Assembly: GCA_016719535.1 (NCBI GenBank)
Contig: JADJYX010000042.1
Location: 200,070-264,069, forward strand
Direction: 5' to 3'
Source: Rubrivivax sp.
Lineage (GTDB): Bacteria > Pseudomonadota > Gammaproteobacteria > Burkholderiales > Burkholderiaceae_C
DNA: 64,000 nt
The notes beneath the pieces are model-generated. The model was not told the origin of the DNA. It did not search any database and saw only the letters and a program-made list of their open reading frames with translations. Position 1 is the first letter of the stretch, and each line of letters opens with the position of its first letter. The translations under genes were made by a program, and so were the position numbers. Shown here one piece after another: positions 51,952-60,425 of this stretch.

Positions 51952-52335
51952 ATGACGAGCTTCACCCAGGTCATCCTCTTCACCGACACCGACGGCCGCG
52001 CGCGCTGGCGCGAGCAGGCCATCGCGCTCACCGAGGGCAAGCCGCAGGCACGGCTGTCGCCGCTGATGGCCAGCGGCGGCTGCCAGCTGCGCGAAAGTCC
52101 GGTGGGCTTTCGCAGCGAGTTCCACTGCACCGACAACCCGCAATGGGTCTTCATCCTGCAAGGGCGCATGGAGATCGGCCTGCAGGACGGCAGTTCACGC
52201 ACCTTCGGGCCGGGGCAGCACTTCTACTCGGCGGACCGGCTGCCGGACGGCGCGACCTTCGACCCCCAGGTGCATGGCCACTGGAGCCGGCGGCTCGGCG
52301 ACGAGCCGCTGGTGACGCTGTTCGTGCGCGGCTGA
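51952..52335 (+). CDS. cupin-fold protein of unknown function
   Basis: A 127-residue single-domain beta-barrel protein. The central QWVFILQGRMEIGLQDG and FGPGQHFYSADRLPDG segments look like the two conserved cupin motifs, with His residues in FHCTDN, QHFYSAD and VHGHWSR that could bind metal. Possibly an isomerase or sensor for the sugar-acid pathway; no closer assignment. Its frame is intact although both neighbours are shifted. Confidence 0.65.
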   Translation: MTSFTQVILFTDTDGRARWREQAIALTEGKPQARLSPLMASGGCQLRESPVGFRSEFHCTDNPQWVFILQGRMEIGLQDGSSRTFGPGQHFYSADRLPDGATFDPQVHGHWSRRLGDEPLVTLFVRG

Positions 52336-52341
52336 ACGGAC

Positions 52342-53021
52342 ATGATGGCCATCAAGAACGTCCTCGGCCACACCCTCGACCAGCTGGGCGAGGCCATCGT
52401 CGGCGGGCGCTACCCGCCGGGCGCGTCGATCCCGCCCGAGCCCTTGCTGTGCGACGAACTCGGCGTCAGCCGCACCGTGGTGCGCGAGGCGGTCAAGTCG
52501 CTGGTCGCCAAGGGCATGCTGGTGACGGGGCCCAAGGTCGGCACGCGGGTGCTGGCCTCCGAACAGTGGAACTGGTTCGACCCCGACGTGGTGGCCTGGC
52601 AGAGCAAGGCCGGACTGACGCGCGAATTCCTGCGCGACCTGCAGGAACTGCGGCGCGTCGTCGAGCCCGCGGCGGTGCGCCTGGCCGCCGAGCGCGCCAC
52701 CGCGGCCGACATCGCCGGGATCGAAACCGCCTACGCCGGCATGAAGCAGGCCATCGAGCAGGGCGGCGACTATGTCAAGAACGACCTCGCCTTTCACCAG
52801 GGCCTGCTGCGCGCCTGCCACAACCGCATGGTGATCCAGATGAGCAAGGCGCTGGGGGCGCTGCTGCGCACCAGCTTCCGGCTCCAGCACGGCCAAGCCC
52901 GACGGGCCGGCCAAGTCGCTGCCGCTGCACCGCGCGGTGCTGGACGCGGTGATCGCGCGCAACCCGGCCAAGGCCGAGAAGGCCCCTGGTGCGGACCGAC
53001 GGCGCGCCCCCCCCGATATGA
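52342..53021 (+). pseudogene. GntR/FadR (FCD) family transcriptional regulator, frameshifted
   Basis: An N-terminal winged helix (GGRYPPGASIPPEPLLCDELGVSRTVVREAVKSL-type, about residues 20-55) precedes a FCD ligand domain (ELRRVVEPAAVRLAAERAT, NDLAFHQGLLRACHN). An extra C near 52893 and another near 52985 break the C-terminal helix. Corrected, the protein ends at 53021 (about 225 residues). It is the probable regulator of the locus, acting at the TATGRTATGAC sites, and would respond to a sugar acid. Confidence 0.8.
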
Positions 53022-53344
53022 GCGGGCGGAGGGCTGGCCGCGGGGCCCAGCTGCCGTCACTGTCACTGCCGGCGCAGAACCTGGCGCCGCGGCGCACGCC
53101 GGGCTGATCGCCCGCCTGCAGGCGGCCGCCGCAGGTAGACACCGTGCCTTCCGGGCGGCGACAGCGCCGACCGCCAGAGCCGGATGTGGCGGCCGATCCA
53201 GCGGTCGGGGCCGTACCGCTGCCCGTTGCGGCACGCTGTCACGTTACCGTGAAAGCCCCTGATGAATCGGGCATGTCAGGGCCTCCCGCAGCAGCGCGGG
53301 ATGTCGAGATCCGCTGGGCCCGACCCCTCGAAGTCAGCGGTGTT
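53022..53344. other. non-coding stretch between GntR and IS110 transposase
   Basis: 323 bp. No gene supported. It should contain the 3' end of the IS110-family element and its junction with the chromosome; I could not place the boundary. Confidence 0.4.
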
Positions 53345-54592
53345 TCAGTGGCTGGCAGCAGCGGGTTCGGGCGACGGCCAGCGGCCGATCGTCTTGAGCT
53401 GCTTGATCCAGCGCGGGGCGTTCTTCTTCGCGCTCATGGCCGCGTAGTCGATGGCCTGGTCGATGTAGGGCTGGCGCCGGCTGAGCATCAGGAAGATCAG
53501 CCGGATCATCTTGTGCGCCACTGCCACGATCGCCTTCTTGTGCGACTTGCGCGCCATCAGGCTTCGGTATTTGGAGGCCAGGGTGCTCTTGGTCATGCGC
53601 GCGGCGTTGGCGCACTCGCACAGGATGAAGCGGATGATCGAGTTGCCGTGGCGCGTGCGGCCCGACTTGCGCTTGCCCGCGCTCTCGTTGTTGCCCGGGC
53701 TGAGTGCGGCCCAGCAGGCCAGGCGTTCGGCGCAGCCGAAGCGCGCCATGTCGTCACCGATCTCGATGAGAATCAGCGCCGCGGCGATCTCGTCGACGCC
53801 GGGAATGGTCTGCAGCAGTTGGTGCGCCCAGGCATAGGGCTGCATCGCCGCCAGCAGGTAACGGTCGATGTCGATGATCTCGCGCTGCAGCGTCTCGATG
53901 TGGGCGTGGATGTGCCCGAGCACGAACAGGTGCCGTGCGCTGAGATCGCCTTCCAGGCTCGCGCCGAGGTCTTCGCGCCTTTGCTTGAGCTTGCCGCGGG
54001 CCAGGCCGAGCATGTGCTCGACGGACTTGCCTTCGATGAGCGCGCTGACCATCGCCCGGGCCGACACGCCGTTGATGTCGCTGACCACGCCACCGAGCTT
54101 GATGCCGCCGTCATCCAGGATCTTGTGCAGCCGGTTGACCTCGCTGGCGCACATCGCACTGAGCTTGCGCCGGTAGCGCGAGACCAGGCGCAGCTCGCGC
54201 AGGTCCTTCGGGGGAATGAAGCTGGCCCGAACCAGCCCGAAGCGCGCCAGCACGGCCAGCCATTCGCTGTCGGCCATGTCGGTCTTACGCCCAGGCACGT
54301 GCTTGATCAAGTGCGCGTTGACCACCCAGGCGCAGATGCCGGCGTTCTCGAGGTGGGCGTGCACGCTCTTCCAGTAGATCCCCGTGCTCTCCATCACCAC
54401 CAGTTCGACGCCAAGCCCGCTCAGCCATGCCGCCAGAGCCCGGCAGTCACGCCGGAAGCCGCCGAACTCACGCGTGTGGCGCTGCATCGAGCCGTCGCCC
54501 TGCTCGATCAAGACCGTCACCACATGCAGCATGCGGTGCACGTCGATACCGGCCACGCGCCGGTACAAGGCTCGCAATCCAAGGTCTTCCAT
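53345..54592 (-). CDS. IS110 family transposase
   Basis: A 415-residue transposase: an N-terminal RuvC-like DEDD domain (AGIDVHRMLHVVTVL, VVMESTGIYWKSVHAHL, KTDMADSEWLAVL) and a C-terminal transposase_20 domain (LLQTIPGVDEIAAALILIEIGDD, WAALSPGNNESAGKRKSGRTRHGN with the nucleophilic Ser region). It is intact. ATG 54592 has AGGAG 7 bp upstream, better than the M at 54640. IS110 enzymes use an RNA guide, probably encoded in the upstream non-coding end. Confidence 0.92.
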   Translation of the reverse strand: MEDLGLRALYRRVAGIDVHRMLHVVTVLIEQGDGSMQRHTREFGGFRRDCRALAAWLSGLGVELVVMESTGIYWKSVHAHLENAGICAWVVNAHLIKHVPGRKTDMADSEWLAVLARFGLVRASFIPPKDLRELRLVSRYRRKLSAMCASEVNRLHKILDDGGIKLGGVVSDINGVSARAMVSALIEGKSVEHMLGLARGKLKQRREDLGASLEGDLSARHLFVLGHIHAHIETLQREIIDIDRYLLAAMQPYAWAHQLLQTIPGVDEIAAALILIEIGDDMARFGCAERLACWAALSPGNNESAGKRKSGRTRHGNSIIRFILCECANAARMTKSTLASKYRSLMARKSHKKAIVAVAHKMIRLIFLMLSRRQPYIDQAIDYAAMSAKKNAPRWIKQLKTIGRWPSPEPAAASH

Positions 54593-54980
54593 CACGGTGC
54601 TCCTGTGGTTAAAGTGCCAGGCGGCACACAGGGCGATCACCTATTCGGCCAAGTGCAAGATGCAATTGCCCGAGGGCTGGAAGACTCCTCGAATCGAACT
54701 CGATTCGGGCCTCTTTACCGTTCGTGCTGCAACCCGGCCCGGGCAAACGGGCCGCGCCACGCGACAGTCGGGGGGTTCGAGCCAGCCCGGTGGAGATCCG
54801 GTTAGGCGGCGGGGTCGGGCCTTCACTCGTATTGCGACCTCAATCGCCCAGTGTGCCGCCTCGCATCGTGCGCCAATCTCAGGCTTTCATGCTCGGGGGC
54901 GATGCGTCCGAATCATGAATGGTTAGGCTTCAGAATCCACCCGTGTTGCGTTCGGTACCGTCCTGCGGTACCATGCTCAC
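54593..54980. other. IS110 upstream end and left flank of a cassette-like region
   Basis: 388 bp without a gene. A near-perfect hairpin, CGAATCGA-AC-TCGATTCG (54690-54707), lies about 100 bp upstream of the transposase start, where IS110 elements encode their guide RNA. GTTAGGC, the form of an attC R' box (GTTRRRY), occurs at 54801-54807 and again at 54922-54928, the second 53 bp before hicA. Confidence 0.45.
54946..54974 (+). promoter_or_regulatory. hicAB promoter/operator candidate
   Basis: TTGCGT (54946-54951), a 17-bp spacer and TACCAT (54969-54974) form a plausible promoter. Two GGTACC palindromes, 13 bp apart (54954 and 54967), overlap it and could be the HicB autoregulatory site. Confidence 0.45.
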
Positions 54981-55235
54981 ATGAAGCGCGCCCATCAGAA
55001 GACCCTCGAAGCGATCTTCGCCCACCCGACCAGCGCGAATATCGCTTGGAAGGACATAGAAGCGCTACTGGTTGGTCTCGGCGCGGAAGTTACCGAACGC
55101 GAAGGTAGCCGCGTCGCAATCGTTCTGTTCCAAGAAGTCCGCGTCTTCCACAGACCGCATCCCTCGCCAAAGACAGACAAGGGCGCCGTAGTGTCAGTGA
55201 AGAAGTGGCTTGAGCAACACGGAGTGAAGCCATGA
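54981..55235 (+). CDS. hicA: HicA family toxin of a type II toxin-antitoxin pair
   Basis: An 84-residue protein with the short dsRNA-binding-like fold of HicA: helix (IAWKDIEALLVGLGAEV), then EGSRVAIVLFQEVRVFHRPHP and a final helix (VSVKKWLEQHGV). Canonical HicA has a catalytic His in a GSH motif; here it reads GSR, as in the subfamily starting with KRAHQKTLEAIFAHP. HicA cleaves mRNA. Base composition (near 53% GC) is clearly below the chromosome, a sign of transfer. It overlaps hicB by ATGA. Confidence 0.85.
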   Translation: MKRAHQKTLEAIFAHPTSANIAWKDIEALLVGLGAEVTEREGSRVAIVLFQEVRVFHRPHPSPKTDKGAVVSVKKWLEQHGVKP

Positions 55236-55564
55236 ACGTCATGACGGTTGACGGATACAACGCAAAGATCGAGTACGACCCGGAGATTGACATGTTCCGC
55301 GGGGAGATTCTCGGTCTTACTGGCGGAGCCGACTTCTACGGCAAGACCCCGAAGGAACTAAGAACAGAGTTCAAGAAGTCCTTGGCAGTCTTCCTCGAGG
55401 TCTGTAAAGAAAAGGGTATTGAACCCAGACGGAACTACTCCGGAAAGTTCAACCTTCGAATTCCTCCGGAACTTCACGAGAGGCTCGCCATTGCTGCTCA
55501 GGCCGAGGGCAAGAGCATAAACACGCTAGCCCAAGAAGCCCTCGCGCAACGTGTTGCCGTCTGA
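55232..55564 (+). CDS. hicB: HicB family antitoxin
   Basis: A 110-residue protein: a HicB RNase-H-like N-terminal part (YNAKIEYDPEIDMFRGEILGL) and a C-terminal ribbon-helix-helix (GKFNLRIPPELHERLAIAAQ, SINTLAQEALAQ). It neutralises HicA and represses the operon. It also has low GC. An attC-like R'' box (GCCTAAC) begins 2 bp after its stop, so the pair sits as the gene of a cassette. Confidence 0.88.
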   Translation: MNVMTVDGYNAKIEYDPEIDMFRGEILGLTGGADFYGKTPKELRTEFKKSLAVFLEVCKEKGIEPRRNYSGKFNLRIPPELHERLAIAAQAEGKSINTLAQEALAQRVAV

Positions 55565-55565
55565 T

Positions 55566-55577
55566 GCCTAACCCCTC
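55566..55577 (+). other. left half of a split attC-like site (R'' box)
   Basis: GCCTAAC (55566-55572) fits the R'' consensus RYYYAAC and is followed by a 5-bp spacer, CCCTC. The matching L'' box (GCTCAACC) is at 59962, on the other side of the inserted IS110-type element. Confidence 0.6.
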
Positions 55578-55890
55578 TACAGGGACTTCCCGTTGAGTCA
55601 ACGGGACTGACTTCTTCTTGGTCAGCGGTATTCGGTCTTCCTTTCGCTGCTGGACGGCGCTTGGCGATGTTCACCATCGAGGAACAGACTGCACATCTAC
55701 AGGCGGGCTTGTGTCGGTGCTGTTGACCGAGGCCCCAGATACGAACCGCTCGGCAGGTCTCCATTCGCTCTCGTGCTCTCGGGCACGGACGAGTTATCGA
55801 GTTCACCTGCCGCCGGTCTGACCTGTGGTGAGCATCTTCGGCGCGCGTCTGGCTGAGGATTCGGTTGTCGATCGATCGGTGGCGGCCTGC

Positions 55891-56577
55891 TCAGGCTGCG
55901 GGCTGCGGCTCGAGGCCGCTACGCGCGGCCGGCGGTTGCGGCACATGGTCGGGGTCGAACGCCACGTCTCGCGTGAGCACCGCCCACAGGATGCGCGCGT
56001 TCTTGTTGGCCAGCGCCACCACGGCCTTCTGCCAGCCGACCCTCTCCTTGAGCTGCACCAGCCACTGGCTGATGCGGTCGCTTCGTTTGCCGGCGCTCAT
56101 CACCGCGGACTTCGCGCCCTGGATCAGCAGCGTGCGCAGGTAGTCGTCGCCCCGTTTGGTGATGCGCCCGAGCCTGGCCTTGCCCCCGGTGGAGTTCTGG
56201 CTCGGCACCAGGCCCATCCACGCACCGAATTGCCTGGCGTTGGCAAACTGCTTGAAGTCGCCCACGCTGGCCACCACGGCCGAGGCGGTGGTCGGCCCCA
56301 CGCCCAGCAAAGTGGCAGCCTTCCTGGCGCGTTCGTCGCTGCGCACGTGGCTGGCGATGCGCTCGTCGCACCAGGCCATCTGCAGCTCGATGTCGATCCA
56401 GTGCAGATGCGCCCGCTGCAAGGCCAGCCTCGCCACGCCGGGCAGTTCGTTGCCGGCGTCTTCGATCACTGAAGCCAGCACGGCGCGCAGCGCCTCGGGG
56501 CTGCGCGGGAACACCAGGCCGAACTCCGCCAGCAGCCCGCGGATGCGGTTGATCAGCGCGGTTCGCTCTTCCTTGTA
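55891..56577 (-). pseudogene. IS110 family transposase, C-terminal fragment
   Basis: From YKEERTALINRIRGLLAEFG on, this is the C-terminal two-thirds of an IS110 transposase: LLGVGPTTASAVVASVGDFKQ (helix-hairpin-helix) and GAWMGLVPSQNSTGGKARLGRI with its catalytic Ser region. It is cut at its N-terminal side by IS21. The N-terminal part is at 59455-59871. Joined across one copy of CTTGTA the two give 365 in-frame residues. Confidence 0.9.
56572..56577. repeat. target site duplication CTTGTA (left copy)
   Basis: CTTGTA directly precedes the left end of the IS21 element; the second copy is at 59455-59460 directly after its right end. Confidence 0.9.
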
Positions 56578-56759
56578 TGCGTATTCCACGCCATCGCGGA
56601 CAGCGTTCCACGCTGATGGCGGGCAGCATTCCGCCGTGATGGCGGACACCGTTCCGGGCGGATGGCGGACAGCGTTCCAGCCTGATCGCGGACACCGGCG
56701 AGGTGTCCTGAGTGACCCAACGAGGCATAGGCTGCCCGGTTTTTTGACCGGGAGAAGCG

Positions 56760-58311
56760 ATGCCCACACCAAGGGTCCTCATGAGCAAGATCAGACGAGC
56801 ACTGCAACTACTGGCCGACGCCGGCCTGAGCACGCGGCAGGTCGCCGCGGCGCTGAACATCAGCAAGACCACCGTCAGCGAGATCGCGATGTATGCGCGC
56901 GACGCCGGCGTGGACTGGCCGCTGGCCAGCACCCTCAGCGACGACGAACTGCAGGCGCGGCTGTACCCGCCGCCACGCCCGCGCAGCACGCACCGGCGCG
57001 AGCCCGACTACCCCGCGTTGCACCAGGAACTCAAGCGCCCTGGCGTGACCCTGCAACTCCTGTGGGAGGAGTACCGCGCAGACGCTGAGGCCCAGGCCTA
57101 CCGCTACAGCGCCTTCTGCGAGAAGTACCGCGCCTGGGCCAAGACGCTCAAGCGCTCGATGCGCCAGATCCACCCCGGCGGTGAGCGGCTGTTCGTCGAC
57201 TACGCCGGCCAGACAGTGCCGGTGGTCGATGCGGCCAGCGGCGAGATCCGCCGCGCGCAGGTGTTCGTGGCCGTGCTGGGCGCGTCGAACTACACCTACG
57301 CCTGTGCCACCTGGCAGCAGACGGCCACCGACTGGGTGGGCTCGATCATCGCGACGCTGGCGTTCATCGCCGGCGTACCCCGGCTGCTGGTGCCCGACCA
57401 ACCGCGCGCGCTGATCGCCAACCCCGACGCCTACGAGCCCGTCACCGCGCGGCTGATGCAGGAACTGGGCGAGCACTACGGCGTGGCGGTGCTGCCCGCA
57501 CGCCCAGGGCGGCCGCAGGACAAGGCCAAGGTCGAAGTCGGCGTGCAGGTGGTCGAGCGCTGGATCCTGGCGCGGCTGCGCAACCGGCGCTTCTTCACCC
57601 TGGCCGAGCTTAACGGTGCCATCGCGTCGCTGCTGGCCGATCTGAACCAGCGTCCGTTCAAGAAGCTGCCCGGCTGCCGGCGCAGCGCCTTCGAGGCGCT
57701 GGACGCGCCGGCCCTCAAGCCACTGCCCGCCGTGGCGATGGTGCTGGCGCAGTTCAAGCCCGCGCGCGTGAACATCGACTACCACGTCGCCTTCGAGGGC
57801 CACTCACTACTCGGTGCCGCACCAGCACGTGGGCGCGGCGGTGGAGTTGCGCATCACGGCCACCACGCTGGAGGTGCTGCTGCGCCGCCAGCGCATCGCC
57901 GCCCATGCCCGCAGCCACCGCGTCGGCGGCTTCACCACGGTGGCCGAGCACATGCCGGCCTCGCACCGGGCGCACCTGCAGTGGACGCCTGCCAAGCTCA
58001 TCGCTTGGGGCGAGCGCATCGGCGCGGCCACCGCCGGCGTGGTGCGCTGGCAGATGGAACACCGCCCGCACCCAGAGCAGGGCTACCGCGCCTGCCTGGG
58101 CCTGATGCGGCTGGCCCGGCAGTACGGCGACGAGCGGCTGGAGGCCGCCTGCGCCCGCGCACAGTCCATCCGGGCGCCGAACTACCGCAGCGTCAAGTCC
58201 ATCCTGGAGTGCGGCCTGGACCGGCAGGACACCGCCTTGCTGGGCGGCGCCGCCTCACCCATGCCCAGCCACGACAACGTGCGCGGGCCCGGCTACTACG
58301 GCCACCACTGA
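56760..58311 (+). pseudogene. istA: IS21 transposase IstA, frameshifted
   Basis: An N-terminal helix-turn-helix (LSTRQVAAALNISKTTVSEIA), a DDE integrase core (RLFVDYAGQTVPVVD; QPRALIANPDAYEP; GRPQDKAKVEVGVQVVERW) and a C-terminal domain are all present. One extra base near 57803-57810 shifts the frame; the true C-terminus (VGAAVELRITATTLEVLL ... YYGHH) is read one base over and ends at 58311, overlapping istB as TGATG. By chance the unshifted frame stays open into istB, giving a misleading 781-residue fusion ending at 59105. Confidence 0.88.
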
Positions 58312-59105
58312 TGGCCGCCATACCGGCCACGCATCCCACCCTGTCCATCGATCGAGACGAACCCACCATGCTCCACCAACACACCCTGGACCAACTGCGC
58401 GGCCTTCGCCTGGACGGCATGATCGCCGCGCTCAACGACACCGCCACCCAGGCCGCCGCCGAGGCGCTGCCCTTCGAACAACGTCTGGCGCTGCTGGTGC
58501 AGCGCGAGCTCGACTGGCGCGACGGCAAGCGCGTGGCGCGTCTGCTGAAGAACGCCAGGCTCAAGGTCAGCAGCGCCTGCATCGAGGACATCGACTGGCG
58601 GGCTGGCCGCGGCCTGGACCGCCACCTCGTCACCGCGCTGGCCGAAGGTGACTGGATCCGCCGCGGCCGCAACGTGCTCATCACCGGCGCGACAGGTTGT
58701 GGCAAGACCTGGCTGGGTTGCGCGCTGGCGCAGCAGGCGGCCCGGCAGGGCTTCACCGTGCTCTACACCCGTGCCACGAGGCTGCTGCAGGAACTGCAGG
58801 TGGCGCACGGCGATGGCAGCTTCGGTCGCCGGCTGGGCGCGCTGGCCAAGCTCGACCTGCTGGTGCTCGATGACCTGGCCATCGCGCCGATTGCCGCCCA
58901 GGAGCGCCAGGACCTGCTGGAGTTGCTGGACGACCGGGCGGGCAGCCGCAGCACGCTCATCACCAGCCAGCTGCCCACCAGCGCGTGGCATCAGTGGCTG
59001 GGCGAGCCCACCATCGCCGACGCCATCATGGACCGGCTGCTGCACGGCTCGCACACCCTGGCGCTCAAGGGCGAGTCGCTGCGCCGGACCAAGGCCCCAG
59101 CCTGA
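58311..59105 (+). CDS. istB: IS21 helper ATPase IstB
   Basis: A 264-residue AAA+ ATPase. Walker A is GATGCGKT (LITGATGCGKTWLGCAL), Walker B is LDLLVLDDLAIAP and sensor 1 is TLITSQLP. It assists IstA by selecting target DNA. The ATG at 58311 overlaps the istA stop; a second ATG at 58368 (MLHQHTLDQLRGLRL) gives the usual IstB start and may be the real one. The frame is intact. Confidence 0.92.
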   Translation: MAAIPATHPTLSIDRDEPTMLHQHTLDQLRGLRLDGMIAALNDTATQAAAEALPFEQRLALLVQRELDWRDGKRVARLLKNARLKVSSACIEDIDWRAGRGLDRHLVTALAEGDWIRRGRNVLITGATGCGKTWLGCALAQQAARQGFTVLYTRATRLLQELQVAHGDGSFGRRLGALAKLDLLVLDDLAIAPIAAQERQDLLELLDDRAGSRSTLITSQLPTSAWHQWLGEPTIADAIMDRLLHGSHTLALKGESLRRTKAPA

Positions 59106-59454
59106 CGGCATCCGAGGCGCGCGGCCCCGCGCCGCTTCTGCCCCGCCTTGCCCACCGCGGCGGCTGTTCGTCGCAGGCGACGCCGCCGCCGTGGACAAGG
59201 CTGCCGGGGTGGCGAAGCGAAGACCGATCAAGACGCCTTCGGCACCGGGTTATCCACCCGGCGCCCGGGCGCCGCGTGAATAACCCGGCAGCCCGCGTTC
59301 CACGCTGATCGCGGACAGCGTTCCACCGTGATGGCGGGCAGTTGACCTACCATCCGGACCGTCACTCAGGCACCTCACCAAGGGTGTCCGCGATCGCCTG
59401 GAACGCTGTCCGCGATCAGACTGGAATGGGTGTCCGCGATCAGTGGAATGCGCA

Positions 59455-59871
59455 CTTGTAGCCCTCTCGCAGCCGGTGCACCGACAGCTGCCCCTGCTGC
59501 TCGACGGTCTTGACCGGCACGAAGCGCATGTGCGGCCGACCGGCTGCCTCGCAGATCGCCTGGGCGTCGTTGGCGTCGTTCTTGCCCCGCTTGCCCGCCA
59601 TGCGGTAAGGGCTCACGAAGTGCCCGGCGATCAGCCTGGCGTCCAGCCCCAGCAGCTGCAGGCGCCGCGCAACATGGTGCGCCCCGCCGCAGGCCTCCAT
59701 CGCCACCAGGCACCCCGCAGGCAACTCGGCGCACCATGCATAGAACCGATCAGGCGGCATCGCACGGGCCAGCACCACCCGCCCCGATCGATCCACCGCG
59801 TGCACCTGCAAGGCCCGCTTGGACAGATCCACCCCTACCCGCGCCACCGGCGCACGTGTAATCTCCACCAT
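59455..59871 (-). pseudogene. IS110 family transposase, N-terminal fragment
   Basis: ATG 59871 with AAAGGAG upstream starts VEITRAPVARVGVDLSKRALQ; VAMEACGGAHHVARRL and KRGKNDANDAQAICEA are further DEDD-domain marks. The coding sequence is interrupted after SVHRLREGYK by the IS21 element, in whose end an artificial stop occurs (KCAFH). Its continuation is at 55891-56571. Confidence 0.9.
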
Positions 59872-59961
59872 GGACTTCTCCTTTCCGTTCAGATTGAACT
59901 TCCGCAAGTCAATCTTGGTACCTCGATACCGTCACAGGACTGGGGAAGTCCCTTCGTATTC

Positions 59962-60078
59962 GCTCAACCGGAGCACCAACGGCGGGCCACCAGGCCCGGT
60001 CTGGCGGTACGCGGTACATTTTCGCCAGCCCGGGCCTGGCGTCCCGCCGTCGGTGCCCGGTTAGCTCGAACGTTCGGC
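59962..60078 (+). other. attC-like recombination site, right part (L'' to R')
   Basis: GCTCAACC (L'', 59962) and GGTTAGCTC (L', 60059-60067) bound a long imperfect stem. Within it CCAGGCCCGG and ACGGCGGG pair with their inverses on the other arm, with an unpaired A in one arm, as attC sites have. Then GAAC and GTTCGGC (60072-60078), an R'-like box with one departure from GTTRRRY. With the R'' box at 55566 this makes one full attC of about 130 bp. Confidence 0.6.
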
Positions 60079-60127
60079 GTCACGAAGCTCGTGCCTTGTC
60101 GCGTAGCCCATACGCTACACTGGCGGC

Positions 60128-60421
60128 ATGCGGGTCGAGAAGACAGACGAGTACCGAGACTGGATTGACAACCTGAAGGATGTCGTCGGGCGCGCTCGCA
60201 TCCTCATGCGGGTCGATCGCCTCGTTCACGGCAACCCGGGTACTCATCGGAGCCTTACGGATGGTGTCTCGGAACTCAAGGTCGACGCCGGCCCTGGCTA
60301 TCGCGTCTACTACACGATCCGTGGAGATCGACTCCTCCTGCTCCTGCTGGGCGGCGACAAGTCCTCCCAGTCCAAAGACATCGCCAAAGCCATTCGACTG
60401 GCTCGTGACTACGAAGGGTAA
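60128..60421 (+). CDS. RelE/ParE (HigB-like) family toxin
   Basis: A 97-residue protein of the compact 'addiction module killer' group: FRDWI-type start (EYRDWIDNLKDVVGRARILMRV), NPGTHRSLTDGVSELKVDAGPGYRVYYTIRGDRLLLLLLGGDKSSQ and a C-terminal helix. The GPGYRVYY strand carries the arginine/tyrosine pair typical of the fold. It probably cleaves ribosome-bound mRNA. The toxin gene comes first, 4 bp before its antitoxin. It lies 49 bp after the R' box of the preceding attC-like site. Confidence 0.9.
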   Translation: MRVEKTDEYRDWIDNLKDVVGRARILMRVDRLVHGNPGTHRSLTDGVSELKVDAGPGYRVYYTIRGDRLLLLLLGGDKSSQSKDIAKAIRLARDYEG

Positions 60422-60425
60422 AGAC

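Larger units (their letters stand above)
56578..59454 (+). mobile_element. complete IS21-family insertion sequence (2877 bp)
   Basis: Ends are inverted copies: TGCGTATTCCACGCCATCGC from the left and TGCGCATTCCACTGATCGC from the right, each followed by GGACA. Several further repeats of the GATGGCGGACA/GTTCCA type lie inside both ends, as is usual for IS21 transposase-binding arrays. A 6-bp target duplication flanks it. It carries istA (frameshifted) and istB. Confidence 0.92.
55578..59960 (-). mobile_element. IS1111-type IS110-family element, split by an IS21-family element
   Basis: Subterminal inverted repeats AGGGACTTCCC (55581-55591) and GGGAAGTCCCT (59943-59953) bound the element. Three bases lie outside one and seven outside the other, the pattern I recall for IS1111-type elements. 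Removing the nested IS21 element and one copy of its 6-bp duplication leaves about 1500 bp with a single transposase gene. It separates the R'' and L'' boxes of an attC-like site, a known target preference of the IS1111-attC group. Confidence 0.75.

Noticed and set aside
55618..55821. A 67-codon open frame between hicB and the IS110 transposase fragment
   Set aside because: It lies in the non-coding end of the IS element and shows no family features.
56590..56710. Short regularly spaced repeats resembling a small CRISPR array
   Set aside because: They are degenerate copies of the IS21 end sequence (GATGGCGGACA/GTTCCA), mirrored at the right end; there are no unique spacers and no cas genes.
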